Counted from the stretch's first letter, positions 1 through 8,373 are shown. The stretch: DNA of 64,000 nucleotides from Propionispira arboris (GCF_900109225.1 NZ_FNZK01000007.1:62001-126000); one strand, 5' to 3'. Made by a program: numbers and translations. Notes: generated from the sequence alone by a model not told the origin.

Positions 1-1
1 C

Positions 2-2344
2 AATTTAGATAAAAATTTTCGCTATCTGTTATATAATCATACCATCATCCATAAGGTTGATGAAGAATTTTCCCGTTATATAAAACCACTCATCCAATGT
101 TTTAAAGAGGACAAACATATAAAAATAGATAAAAAATATATGCCAGACTTTTTTAGTAATGTTATGCCGGAAATTGAAAAAATTGTAAATGTGAAGGTTG
201 CGCCTTCCTTCTTGAATCGTTTTGAAATTCTGCCACTCAGTGCGGATATCTATCTCGATTATGCAGGTTCTGGCATCGGTGCAAAAATTCTGTTTAGTTA
301 TGGTGATGTGACATTTAATCCAGCCATTGGTTCACAGGAGATTTCAACGATGAATCGTAAGATTTTGATTCGTGATCAGTTAGTAGAAGGACAGATTTTA
401 CGTTTTTTTGAACAGTTTGAGTTTCGAGCTGAACAAGAATTATATGTACAAAAAGAAGAAGAACAATGTTATAACTTTTTGACGCAGGCTTTGCCCGAAC
501 TTACTGAATTAGCCGATATTTATTATTCGGAGTCACTTAAGAAAAAACCGATTCAGCGTCTCGAAAAAGTGACAGCAGGGGTAAGCGTCAATCAGGATAA
601 TCTACTGGAAGTATCACTCAATCATGAAGGCTTTAATTTAAATGAACTTCTCGATATTATTTCATCTTATCGATTAAAAAAACGTTATCACCGGTTAAAA
701 GATGGTACATTTATTCCTTTGGAAGATGATGCTTTGGCTGGTGTAGCGGATTTTGTTGAAAATACAGGGCTTCAGGCAGGCAAAGCAGAGTTTATTCGGA
801 TGCCGCTGGCCAAAGCAGCCTATATAGATAGTTTGGCTAAAGAGGAACACGGTTTTCGCTTAGAGCGCAATCAGGCCTTCAAAAAATTAGTAACCGATCT
901 TAAAGATCCCATGGATGCTGATGTTGAAGTTCCAGAATCACTGAAAAAAATATTGCGTGACTATCAAAAAGTTGGTTTCCGCTGGCTGGCAACACTAGCT
1001 AAATATGGATTAGGCGGCATTTTAGCGGATGACATGGGGCTGGGCAAGACACTACAAGTCATTGCTTTTTTATTATCGCAGCGTGATGATGCTAAAAGTC
1101 CATCACTGGTTGTGGCGCCGACATCACTCATGTACAACTGGCTGGATGAAATCGAACACTTTGCCCCAGAATTAAAAGCCATTGTATTGGCGGGAAGCAA
1201 AAGTGAACGTCGGGAAAAATTAGCGACAATTCAAGGTGCGGATCTCGTAATTACGACCTATAATATGTTAAAAAAAGATATTGAAGAATATGAGAAATTA
1301 GATTTTTGTTATTGTTTCCTTGATGAAGCGCAGCATATCAAAAATCCTGGTACGCAAAATGCAAAAGCAGTCAAACGGCTTAAAACACATGGATATTTTG
1401 CGCTTACAGGTACTCCAATTGAGAACACTTTGACGGAATTGTGGTCTATTTTTGATTTTTTAATGCCAGGGTACTTGTTATCACATAAAGAATTTAAAAA
1501 TCGATTTGAAATACCGATTATCCGTGATCAGGACAAACATGCTCTCCGGGATCTCAATCGACATATTACACCGTTTATTTTGCGGCGTATGAAAAAAGAT
1601 GTTTTAAAAGAATTGCCGGATAAAGTAGAAGGCAAGATGATCAATGAAATGACTACCCAGCAGGCCAAGGTCTATTTAGGTTATTTTATGCAGGCCAAAC
1701 AGGAATTTGAAACTGGGCTGGCACAGTCCGGTTTTAATAACAATCGTATGAAGATTTTGGCACTTTTGACAAGGCTGCGACAGATATGCTGCCATCCTTC
1801 GTTGTTTTTAGAAGATTATAAAGGCGGCAGTGGTAAACTGGAGATGTTGGAAGAAGTCGTGCATGATGCAGTCGACGGGGGGCACCGTTTACTTATTTTT
1901 TCTCAGTTTACGAGTATGCTGGCGATGATTGGTGCTAAATTAAAAAAAGCGGGTATCGTTTATGAATATCTTGATGGGCATACACCAGCGCTTGAACGAA
2001 TTGAACGAGTTAAGGCTTTTAATAGTGGTACCCAGCCGGTGTTTCTGATTTCGCTCAAAGCTGGGGGGACGGGGCTCAATTTAACTGGTGCGGATATGGT
2101 TATTCATTATGATCCATGGTGGAACCCGGCCGTTGAAGATCAGGCAACAGATCGCGCGTATCGTCTGGGACAGAAAAAAAATGTGCAGGTCTTTAAATTT
2201 ATTACAAAAGACACAATCGAAGAAAAGATTTTTGCTTTGCAGCAAAAGAAAAAAGCACTGATTGACCAAATGATTCAACCAGGTGATAATTTCCTTTCAA
2301 AACTTACTGAAACTGAAATTCGCGAGCTATTTAATACGAAATAG
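2..2344 (+). CDS. SNF2-family DEAD/DEAH helicase (5' end outside window)
   Basis: The reading frame is open from base 2 through an internal ATG at 140, so the gene is cut by the window edge; only its C-terminal 780 or so codons are present. Counting from that ATG, the Walker A motif DDMGLGKT lies near residue 297, the DEAQ box near 394 and the STGTPIEN-like motif III just after. The C-terminal helicase lobe has QFTSM and the SNF2 signature DPWWNPAVEDQATDRAYRLGQ-like stretch near residue 660. Known SNF2 proteins use ATP to translocate on duplex DNA; bacterial members often carry an N-terminal SWIM zinc finger, which would lie upstream here. A hairpin terminator follows the stop. Its exact cellular role is not known from sequence. 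Confidence 0.93.
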   Translation, partial: NLDKNFRYLLYNHTIIHKVDEEFSRYIKPLIQCFKEDKHIKIDKKYMPDFFSNVMPEIEKIVNVKVAPSFLNRFEILPLSADIYLDYAGSGIGAKILFSYGDVTFNPAIGSQEISTMNRKILIRDQLVEGQILRFFEQFEFRAEQELYVQKEEEQCYNFLTQALPELTELADIYYSESLKKKPIQRLEKVTAGVSVNQDNLLEVSLNHEGFNLNELLDIISSYRLKKRYHRLKDGTFIPLEDDALAGVADFVENTGLQAGKAEFIRMPLAKAAYIDSLAKEEHGFRLERNQAFKKLVTDLKDPMDADVEVPESLKKILRDYQKVGFRWLATLAKYGLGGILADDMGLGKTLQVIAFLLSQRDDAKSPSLVVAPTSLMYNWLDEIEHFAPELKAIVLAGSKSERREKLATIQGADLVITTYNMLKKDIEEYEKLDFCYCFLDEAQHIKNPGTQNAKAVKRLKTHGYFALTGTPIENTLTELWSIFDFLMPGYLLSHKEFKNRFEIPIIRDQDKHALRDLNRHITPFILRRMKKDVLKELPDKVEGKMINEMTTQQAKVYLGYFMQAKQEFETGLAQSGFNNNRMKILALLTRLRQICCHPSLFLEDYKGGSGKLEMLEEVVHDAVDGGHRLLIFSQFTSMLAMIGAKLKKAGIVYEYLDGHTPALERIERVKAFNSGTQPVFLISLKAGGTGLNLTGADMVIHYDPWWNPAVEDQATDRAYRLGQKKNVQVFKFITKDTIEEKIFALQQKKKALIDQMIQPGDNFLSKLTETEIRELFNTK

Positions 2345-2345
2345 A

Positions 2346-2381
2346 AAAATGTCTTTTCCCATCGGAAAAGACATTTTTTTT
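2346..2381 (+). terminator. intrinsic terminator of the SNF2 gene
   Basis: Perfect 14-bp stem AAAATGTCTTTTCC / GGAAAAGACATTTT with a CATC-type loop, followed by an unbroken T run, two bases after the stop codon. Confidence 0.9.
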
Positions 2382-2386
2382 ATTAT

Positions 2387-2513
2387 ATAAGTTGCATTAA
2401 ATATTCTATATGGAAATCGTCAGAAAAGAGGTATAGGGCTCCGTGGCGTTACGTAGGAAGCAAACGATGCTATCCCCCTTTTCTGGCAGCCTAATAGTCT
2501 GGATGCAACTTAT
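2387..2513 (+). other. structured intergenic element, copy A
   Basis: Closed by an 11-bp perfect outer stem, ATAAGTTGCAT (2387-2397) with ATGCAACTTAT (2503-2513). Inside are an inner stem GTCAGAAAAG / CTTTTCTGGC and two unpaired conserved stretches, ATGGAAATCGTCAG and CTGGCAGCCTAATAG. The same stretches recur in copy B at 15870-15950 with different but compensating outer-stem sequence. The element sits between a terminator and the dinB promoter, so it is not a leader of dinB. It could be a small RNA or a small dispersed mobile repeat; I do not recognise the family. Confidence 0.6.
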
Positions 2514-2529
2514 ATGGCCCTCTGGATAC

Positions 2530-2558
2530 TTGCATCCGTAAGGTTTTTCAAGTAGAAT
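2530..2558 (+). promoter_or_regulatory. dinB promoter
   Basis: TTGCAT (2530-2535), 17-base spacer, TAGAAT (2553-2558). A partial LexA-like sequence GAACATATGATT overlaps just downstream (2560-2571) but lacks the second half-site. Confidence 0.6.
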
Positions 2559-2590
2559 AGAACATATGATTGGTAGATCGGAGGGGTTTG

Positions 2591-3769
2591 ATGGAACGTT
2601 GGATCATGCATGTAGACATGGATGCTTTTTTTGCCTCGGTTGAGCAGCGAGACCATGAAGCATATCAAAAGCAGCCGGTAATTGTTGGCGGTCTCAGCAA
2701 TCGCGGGGTTGTATCAACGGCTTCTTATGAAGCACGCAGTTTTGGCATACATTCGGCGATGCCTATGGTTGAAGCACGGCGCCGCTGCCCACAGGGGATT
2801 TTTGTTGCAGGAAATCATGGTTTATATAAAGCGGTATCCAAGCAAATATTTCATATTTTTCAAGAATTTTCCCCACTAGTGGAGCCGTTATCATTGGATG
2901 AGGCTTTTTTGGATATTACCGGTATGGAAAAAATCACCCTTAATCAGCGAGACTACGCAAAATTGCTAAAAAAACGGATCAAAGATGAACTGGGACTGAT
3001 TGCTTCCGTCGGTATTGCACCAAATAAATTTTTGGCAAAACTGGCATCGGACCTCGATAAACCCGATGGATTGGTCATTATTGAGCGTGGTCTGGAACAA
3101 TCTATCTTACGGGATATGCCGATTCGTCGGCTGTGGGGTGTTGGGAAAAAAACAGGTGAAAAATTGCAGGAATTGGGTTTTAGAACGATTGGGCAGATTG
3201 CACAGGCTTCGCTGGATGAACTGGCCAAATATTTGGGCAAGACGCTGTCTTATCAATTAATTGAACTGGCCAATGGCCGCGATGAGCGTAAAGTGGAACC
3301 GGAGCGTGATATCCAGTCCATTGGCAATGAAATAACCTTTGAACAAGATCTTCTGCAAGCAGCACAGGTTGAAAAACAATTTTTGGCGCTTGCGGAAAAA
3401 GTAGGATGGCGTCTGCGATTGTCGGGAGTTAAAGCCAGAACTTTAACGATTAAAATTCGTTTTGCTTCATTTCAAACCATTACCCGCAGCCAATCTTTGA
3501 TTGAACCAACCAATTTTGATGAAGTGATTTATCAGATGGCGGTGAATCTATATCGACAAGTTAAAGTTAAAGAAAGTATTCGGCTGCTCGGCATTACGGG
3601 GAGTAATCTGTCTTTACATGAAGAAGAGTCCCTCTTTCAGGAAGATCAAAAAAAGAAAGCACTATATCACATGATGGATGATTTAAAAGCTCGCTTTGGT
3701 GAAAATATCATTACGAAAGCCAATTTGATTCAGAAACCGCATAACGAAAAGGACCTACCCAAAGGGTAG
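2591..3769 (+). CDS. dinB: DNA polymerase IV (Y-family, DinB)
   Basis: Error-prone translesion DNA polymerase that acts at stalled forks. The chosen ATG at 2591 follows GGAGGGG with normal spacing and gives the family-typical N terminus MERWIMHVDMDAFF; a TTG 21 bases upstream is less likely. Catalytic acidic residues are visible in DMDAFFASVEQ (residues 9-19) and SLDEAFLDIT (near 102). SYEARSFGIHSAMP and the HhH region GVGKKTGEKLQELG are also family hallmarks. Length of 392 residues is normal, with the little-finger domain from about residue 240. The final codons form part of the terminator hairpin. A monocistronic gene with its own promoter; a full SOS box was not found. Confidence 0.96.
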   Translation: MERWIMHVDMDAFFASVEQRDHEAYQKQPVIVGGLSNRGVVSTASYEARSFGIHSAMPMVEARRRCPQGIFVAGNHGLYKAVSKQIFHIFQEFSPLVEPLSLDEAFLDITGMEKITLNQRDYAKLLKKRIKDELGLIASVGIAPNKFLAKLASDLDKPDGLVIIERGLEQSILRDMPIRRLWGVGKKTGEKLQELGFRTIGQIAQASLDELAKYLGKTLSYQLIELANGRDERKVEPERDIQSIGNEITFEQDLLQAAQVEKQFLALAEKVGWRLRLSGVKARTLTIKIRFASFQTITRSQSLIEPTNFDEVIYQMAVNLYRQVKVKESIRLLGITGSNLSLHEEESLFQEDQKKKALYHMMDDLKARFGENIITKANLIQKPHNEKDLPKG

Positions 3770-3776
3770 GTCCTTT
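3748..3776 (+). terminator. terminator overlapping the dinB stop codon
   Basis: Stem AAAGGACCTACCC / GGGTAGGTCCTTT with an AAA loop. The stop codon TAG lies inside the 3' arm, so the last residues KDLPKG are encoded by the hairpin. The T tract is short (TTTCT), and it also faces the end of the convergent 6S RNA. Confidence 0.75.
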
Positions 3777-3779
3777 CTA

Positions 3780-3974
3780 AAAAAATTGCGCCCGCAATGC
3801 CGTTACCTCTTTATGTCTAAGACCTGCGGCTCAGCAGGTGGGTATCTTAAGTCGTGATTCTGCTATTCGCTACGAGACGATCCAGCATCCACAAAACAAA
3901 TCAGATTCCCAATAAATAAAAGTAGGTTAGACATATCAAAGGTTTGCGTGCATCTCAGGCAAATCAATCTTTCT
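3780..3974 (-). ncRNA. ssrS: 6S RNA (global regulator of RNA polymerase)
   Basis: No ORF lies here. The minus-strand transcript of about 195 nt folds as the 6S RNA shape: a closing stem (CCUUUGAUAUGUCUAA pairs with UUAGACAUAAAGAGG), a central bubble whose 3' side holds the small hairpin ACCUGC-loop-GCAGGU typical of firmicute 6S, then an arm GGGAAUCU/AGAUACCC and an apical hairpin UGCUGGAUCG/CGAAUAGCA. A near-consensus promoter precedes it and ATTGCGGGCGCAAT plus T7 ends it. 6S RNA mimics an open promoter and binds housekeeping RNA polymerase in stationary phase. Identification rests on fold and context, not on a database match. Confidence 0.8.
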
Positions 3975-3980
3975 GAGGTA

Positions 3981-4009
3981 ATGATAACATAAATAAAGCC
4001 GGTGTGCAA
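3981..4009 (-). promoter_or_regulatory. 6S RNA promoter
   Basis: On the minus strand: TTGCAC (4009-4004), 17-base spacer, TATCAT (3986-3981). Start expected at about 3974. Confidence 0.75.
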
Positions 4010-4166
4010 CCCTGAAAAAAGTATGTTTAAGGACAATATTTCTAATATTCACGCAAATTCAAGAGCAAATGTAAAACGAATCGAGGTTATTCCGGTTTGC
4101 AACAAAGGAACTTTTGTGCTTTTTGGCGAATACTACTGAAATTAGGACATGAGAAGGAGATAGGCA

Positions 4167-4772
4167 ATGGAAGAATTGAAAAATGTAATACATGCGATTT
4201 TAGTCAAACCGGGTCAGCAGCCGGAAATAGCTGAAATTCCGACAGGCCCTGATCAGCAGGACACTATTTGTGACTTGGTGGACGGAAACTTTGGGGCAAC
4301 CGAATTTTTTGATGTGGGAAATGGGGCGTCCTTATTTATTGTGACAAATGATTTAAGTGTGCCATTGGGGCTTGCTCCTAATCGTCATTTCCCAGAGCCG
4401 GATCAGGCGGAGATTATTTTTGGCAATTGTTTATTTATTGCTGTTTATAATGAAAAAAGTGGTAAAGAAGGCATTGTGGATATGCCGGAACATGTATGCC
4501 ACATGTTTATAGAACAGATCAAGAGCAGTTTTAAACCATGTCAGGGAGATGAAAAACCAAGTTCCAAAGGTGAAATTTATATAGAAAATGAAGGCACACC
4601 AGAAGAACGGGCCTATAAGTGGGTAGAAATAGAAAAACCTGCCAAAGTGGACAGGTTTTTACAAGCTGGGCGAGCGAAACTGATTCAAAATGAGGACTAT
4701 GAAGTAATTGAAATACATGGTCGATATTTTCGCCAAGTTACCATAACAACAGAAAAAAAAACGTTGCAATAA
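4167..4772 (+). CDS. DUF3846-like conserved protein
   Basis: 201 residues, soluble, no signal peptide or membrane segment. The first 100 residues (VIHAILVKPGQQPEIAEI then LGLAPNRHFPEP) match my recollection of the DUF3846 family of unknown function, often found in phage and plasmid contexts. The C-terminal half is acidic and lysine-rich with no motif I recognise. ATG at 4167 is preceded by GAGAAGGAG. It ends three bases from the stop of the convergent DUF441 gene, so the two share a 3' boundary with no room for a terminator. Confidence 0.75.
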   Translation: MEELKNVIHAILVKPGQQPEIAEIPTGPDQQDTICDLVDGNFGATEFFDVGNGASLFIVTNDLSVPLGLAPNRHFPEPDQAEIIFGNCLFIAVYNEKSGKEGIVDMPEHVCHMFIEQIKSSFKPCQGDEKPSSKGEIYIENEGTPEERAYKWVEIEKPAKVDRFLQAGRAKLIQNEDYEVIEIHGRYFRQVTITTEKKTLQ

Positions 4773-4775
4773 ATT

Positions 4776-5231
4776 TTATTTGAAATAAGTCAGGATATTC
4801 ATAACCATATAGACAATACCACCGGCAATCAAAGGCCCGACGGTGATTCCTTTAAAGAAAAATACGCCGATCATGGTACCGATAATTAACGAACTTACGA
4901 CTTCCGGGGAACTTTTTAAAAGCTGAATACCCATTCCGCCGGAAGCTGCGGCAAGAATACCAGCAATGATGGCCGTGATGCCAAGCGGGGATTTGAAAGA
5001 GTTTATCATGATTTGGATTGTGATTTCACCAGTCGCTACTGGAATTAGGATTGCTATTGTCAAAAGTATAATGCCCCAATTAAGACCATTGGTCTGAAGC
5101 AGTGACATTATAGAAGTAAGCCCAAGCACCTTAATGACCAAAATAATTCCAGCGGCATACGCAACCGATAAGTTGTGACCAACCAGACTGAGAATCAAAA
5201 TTGCTGCGATCGCAATATATTCAGAATACAT
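4776..5231 (-). CDS. DUF441 family membrane protein
   Basis: 151 residues from the ATG at 5231, which has AAAGGATGA upstream; an upstream in-frame ATG at 5315 would add an atypical polar N terminus. Four to five hydrophobic helices with many small residues (SPLGITAIIAGILAAASGG) fit the DUF441/YeaL family of inner-membrane proteins of unknown function, usual length about 150. Convergent with 4167-4772 and almost touching it. Confidence 0.85.
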   Translation of the reverse strand: MYSEYIAIAAILILSLVGHNLSVAYAAGIILVIKVLGLTSIMSLLQTNGLNWGIILLTIAILIPVATGEITIQIMINSFKSPLGITAIIAGILAAASGGMGIQLLKSSPEVVSSLIIGTMIGVFFFKGITVGPLIAGGIVYMVMNILTYFK

Positions 5232-5405
5232 AAGAGAATCATCCTTTATTTGTGTTTTGCAGATAATTATATAATGATTCATCATAATAGGCAAATCTTG
5301 CCTTTCGACAATCACACAAACCGAGGCTTTCGAAAATAAGACAAGACAAATTGAAATTTACAGATTATAATATATAAGAGATTTTTATACGAGGGAGACC
5401 TGCAT

Positions 5406-5720
5406 ATGGAAAATATATATCGTGTAGCTGTTCATTATCTAAATGATATTGGATATGTGGAATATGTAATTAATACAAAAGCAGCAAACGTCTTTTTAAA
5501 GACATTAGATAAGAAAGCGGCCGTAGAAAACTATTTGGCCAATGAACATGAAATCCAAGTACCGCATGCGACGCTTAGAGATTTTACGACAGAAAAAATT
5601 CAGCCGCTTGCGAGTCTGGAATCATTCAAATTAGCTATGACACGCGTTTGGGGCGAAACGGATGTCTACGTTGACTGGAGCCGTCCGATTGACTACGTAT
5701 TGGATGGTATGGATAAGTAA
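5406..5720 (+). CDS. conserved hypothetical protein, 104 aa
   Basis: ATG follows GAGGGAG at good spacing and a clear terminator follows the stop, so this is a real monocistronic gene. The product is soluble, without cysteines or membrane segments; aromatic residues cluster at both ends (IYRVAVHYLNDIGYVEYV and WGETDVYVDWSRPIDYVLDG). I do not recognise the family. Confidence 0.7.
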   Translation: MENIYRVAVHYLNDIGYVEYVINTKAANVFLKTLDKKAAVENYLANEHEIQVPHATLRDFTTEKIQPLASLESFKLAMTRVWGETDVYVDWSRPIDYVLDGMDK

Positions 5721-5726
5721 AATGTG

Positions 5727-5764
5727 AAAAAGGCGTGCAGCTGTAGTTGTACGCCTTTTTCTTA
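5727..5764 (+). terminator. intrinsic terminator
   Basis: Stem AAAAAGGCGTGCA / TGTACGCCTTTTT, loop of about 7 bases, then T-rich sequence; just after the 104-aa gene. Confidence 0.85.
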
Positions 5765-5832
5765 TTTTTATAGAAGCGGTCTTTAAATTTATGTAAGCTA
5801 TGAAAAAATAGGTTTTGCAGGATGGAGAAAAA

Positions 5833-6009
5833 ATGCAGCAAACGAAAAATTCACGGGCAATTTGTTCAAACTGTAAATACTTCTATATCACGTGGGATCG
5901 TACATCGCCGTATGGTTGTAAGGCAATGGGGTTTAAAAGCAAAACGATGCCATATATGGTAACGAGGCAGATTTCGCAGACAGATTGTCAGTCTTATGAA
6001 GTTAAGTAA
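5833..6009 (+). CDS. small four-cysteine (zinc-knuckle-like) conserved protein
   Basis: 58 residues. The ATG at 5833 follows GGATGGAG; the TTG at 5815 is less likely. Four cysteines arranged CSNCKYFYITWD, YGCKAMGF, TDCQSY suggest a bound zinc or Fe-S site. The pattern CxxCxYF...P.GCKAMGFKSK is a small conserved protein family of unknown role found widely in anaerobes (recollection). Terminator follows. Confidence 0.7.
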   Translation: MQQTKNSRAICSNCKYFYITWDRTSPYGCKAMGFKSKTMPYMVTRQISQTDCQSYEVK

Positions 6010-6050
6010 GTAAAGCTAAAAGAGAAGTAAAAGAAATAATGCATGTTTTT

Positions 6051-6085
6051 ACGGGCGGTTTTGCTAAAAGCCGCTCGTTTTTTTT
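6051..6085 (+). terminator. intrinsic terminator
   Basis: Stem of about 10 bp with CGGGCGG pairing to CCGCTCG, followed by T8. Confidence 0.85.
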
Positions 6086-6385
6086 GTACGTTGTTATTTA
6101 TGCATAACAAAATATGTAGTATTTTGTTAGATTTTTACGATTCAATACACCGAACTTATTCTTCATGGAAACATTTGTACTTTTTTTCTTTGAAATGGAT
6201 TTAACAATTTACTAATCAAAAAAATTGTCGTAAAATATAAATCATGTTGCGATAACGGAGCTATGTTTTTCCTGGACGTACAAAACGGGGTTCGGGATTA
6301 TGCTATGATGATAAACTTGTCATCATGCTCGCTGTATCAAAGAAGCGTTTATTGAGAAGAATTTAGAAAAAAAAGAGGTTATTTC
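6086..6385. other. gap before the permease gene
   Basis: AT-rich, with no ORF of note. A small hairpin ATGATGA / TCATCAT lies near 6307-6330 and a G-rich stretch near 6290. I tested it against lysine, purine, glycine and T-box layouts and recognised none. Confidence 0.4.
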
Positions 6386-7807
6386 ATGAAACAACAGCAA
6401 GAACCTGATATTCTGCATGAAGGACTGCAGCGCGGCTTGAAAGAGCGGCATGTTCAACTCATCGGAATTGGCGGCGCTATCGGCGTCGGGCTTTTTCTCG
6501 GCTCAGCATCAGCCATCAAGGCAGCGGGGCCATCGATCGTTCTAGCCTATGGGCTTGGCGGTATTTTTATATATTTCATTCTCCGGGCATTAGGAGAACT
6601 TACCGTAGAACAGCCGATTTCCGGCTCTTTTACGGCTTATGCATATCAATTCATTGGGCCTTTGGCAGGTTACCTTACCGGCTGGTCATACTGGCTCTTT
6701 TGGGCGCTCGTATGTATGTTGGAGACAACAGCTACAGGAATTTATGTACAGTTTTGGTGGCCGGATATGCCACAGTGGATCGCAGCGTTGGCTTGTACGG
6801 TTTTTCTTACGGTGGCGAATCTCGCTTCAGTAAAAGTGTTTGGCGAATTTGAATTTTGGTTTGCTTTGATTAAGGTTATTGCAATTATTGCCATGATTTT
6901 CTTCGGATCGGCCATGATTTTTTTTGGCATAGGAAATAGTGGTATCGCAATCGGATTTTCCAACCTTTGGATTCATGGCGGAATTTTTCCAAATGGCATA
7001 TCCGGCTTCATTACATCTTTAGTTATGGTGGCATTTGCTTTTTTAGGGATGGAACTCATCGGCGTTACAGCCGGTGAAGCGGAAAATCCAGATAAAACAA
7101 TTCCATCAGCGATTAATAAAGTATTTTATCGTGTGCTTATTTTTTATGTGGGTTCCCTGTTGGTCATCTTATCGGTTTATCCATGGGAGGATATTGGTAC
7201 GATGGGAAGTCCGTTTGTTTTGATCTTTGATCATTTGGGTATTCCGGCGGCAGCGGGAATCATCAATTTTGTCGTTATTACGGCTTCCTTATCCACGGGA
7301 AACAGTGGTATCTATGTAACGGGTCGTACCCTTCATAGTCTGGCACTGCAGGGTAAAGCTCCTAAGTATTTTGTTAAACTCAGTAAATCTGCAGTGCCGC
7401 ACCGTGGTATTTTAGCATCGGTAGGTATGATGGTGCTTAGTGTTATTCTCAATTATTTTGTTCCAGAAGCGATTTTTAATTATCTTATGAGTGTTATTAC
7501 ATTTATTGGACTGTATGTATGGTTTATCATCCTTTGGTCGCAGCATAGTTATCGCAAAAAATTAAGCGCTGCTGAGGTGTCAAAGCTTAAATTTCCGATG
7601 CCGGGTTATCCCTATACGAACTGGATGACGATGATATTTTTGGGATTTGTAGTCTTTGCAATGGCTATCGACGATGCACATCGCATATCTTTGTTTGTCG
7701 GCCCTGTCTGGCTGCTGATTCTGACCGTCATTTATTACAAAGCCGGATTTAATAAAGCCGATGCGGTAGATGAAGGTTCTTTGAAGGCACAAATTGATCA
7801 GGATTGA
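6386..7807 (+). CDS. amino-acid permease (APC superfamily, AAT type)
   Basis: 473 residues with 12 predicted membrane helices, in the inner membrane; proton-coupled uptake of an amino acid. The N-terminal GLQRGLKERHVQLIGIGGAI followed by GVGLFLGSASAIKAAGP is the AAT/AroP-LysP-ProY family signature. LGELTVEQPISGSF (TM2-3 loop) and GEAENPDKTIPSAI (between TM6 and TM7) are also conserved. Substrate cannot be fixed from sequence. ATG at 6386 follows AAGAGGTT. A terminator follows, so it is a single-gene unit. Confidence 0.92.
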   Translation: MKQQQEPDILHEGLQRGLKERHVQLIGIGGAIGVGLFLGSASAIKAAGPSIVLAYGLGGIFIYFILRALGELTVEQPISGSFTAYAYQFIGPLAGYLTGWSYWLFWALVCMLETTATGIYVQFWWPDMPQWIAALACTVFLTVANLASVKVFGEFEFWFALIKVIAIIAMIFFGSAMIFFGIGNSGIAIGFSNLWIHGGIFPNGISGFITSLVMVAFAFLGMELIGVTAGEAENPDKTIPSAINKVFYRVLIFYVGSLLVILSVYPWEDIGTMGSPFVLIFDHLGIPAAAGIINFVVITASLSTGNSGIYVTGRTLHSLALQGKAPKYFVKLSKSAVPHRGILASVGMMVLSVILNYFVPEAIFNYLMSVITFIGLYVWFIILWSQHSYRKKLSAAEVSKLKFPMPGYPYTNWMTMIFLGFVVFAMAIDDAHRISLFVGPVWLLILTVIYYKAGFNKADAVDEGSLKAQIDQD

Positions 7808-7812
7808 AAAAT

Positions 7813-7861
7813 GCTGTCGCATGAACGATATAAATTTATCGTTGGCGACAGCCTTCTTTTT
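7813..7861 (+). terminator. terminator of the permease gene
   Basis: Stem GCTGTCGC / GCGACAGC extended by GAACGATA / TATCGTT, followed by CTTCTTTTTG. Outer arms resemble those of hairpins at 27036 and 48637. Confidence 0.85.
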
Positions 7862-7865
7862 GTAG

Positions 7866-8181
7866 TTATCCACAATTTTATCCACAAAACGGCTGTTCTT
7901 GTGGATAACTATTGGATATAAGCAGTTAAATCAGGGTATTTTATTTTATGATTGTGGATAAATTTTTGGATAATAATGGAGTAAACAAGTTTTTAAAATA
8001 TTTTTATTCAACAAAACAAGACTTATCCACAATTTTATCCACAAAAAAAACAAAAAAGTGGATAAGTAAGCTGAAATAGCAAAAATATGTGGATAAATAA
8101 GCTGACTATGTGTATAAGTTTTAACTTTTAAGGCTAGAGCGGAACTTTTATTCACAAATTCTGTGTATAAAATGTGTATAA
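7866..8181. other. DnaA-box cluster
   Basis: Seven perfect TTATCCACA boxes: + strand at 7866, 7878, 8023 and 8035; - strand at 7900, 7953 and 8088. Near-consensus boxes: AGTGGATAA at 8057, TGTGTATAA at 8109, 8162 and 8173, TTATTCACA at 8148 and a weak TTTGGATAA at 7966. That is about 13 sites in 316 bases. Two pairs are spaced exactly 12 bases apart. AT-rich DNA follows (8185-8265). No dnaA, dnaN, recF or gyrase gene flanks it and gene direction does not switch here, so it is more likely a DnaA-binding control locus than the main origin. Confidence 0.85.
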
Positions 8182-8285
8182 ATAGTAAACAATACATTTT
8201 TAACAATATTTTGCAAAAGAGATTTGACAAATGAAATTATAAATGGTATTATAATATTCGTTGGTTGTGAGAACAACTTAAACAT

Positions 8286-8362
8286 GACTCTGTAGCTCAG
8301 CTGGATAGAGTATTTGACTACGAATCAAAGGGTCGCAGGTTCGACTCCTGCCAGGGTCACCA
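8286..8362 (+). tRNA. tRNA-Arg (anticodon ACG)
   Basis: 77-nt cloverleaf with encoded CCA. Acceptor GACTCTG / CAGGGTC, D-arm GCTCAGCTGGATAGAGT, anticodon loop CTACGAA, T-arm GCAGGTTCGACTCCTGC. Confidence 0.97.
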
Positions 8363-8373
8363 TATCGAAATTA

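Noticed and set aside
964-1200. Minus-strand open frame inside the helicase, and similar antisense frames inside dinB, hydG, hydF and lacZ
   Set aside because: They are shadows of strongly supported genes, without ribosome sites or conserved features.
2560-2571. LexA box at dinB
   Set aside because: GAACATATGATT has only one good half-site; the recA box is much better.
6180-6385. Riboswitch in the permease leader
   Set aside because: No conserved core of lysine, purine, glycine, SAM or T-box elements could be matched; one small hairpin is not enough.
7866-8181. Main chromosomal origin (oriC)
   Set aside because: DnaA boxes are abundant, but dnaA/dnaN/recF/gyrB are absent and gene direction does not change across the site. 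Kept as a DnaA-box cluster.
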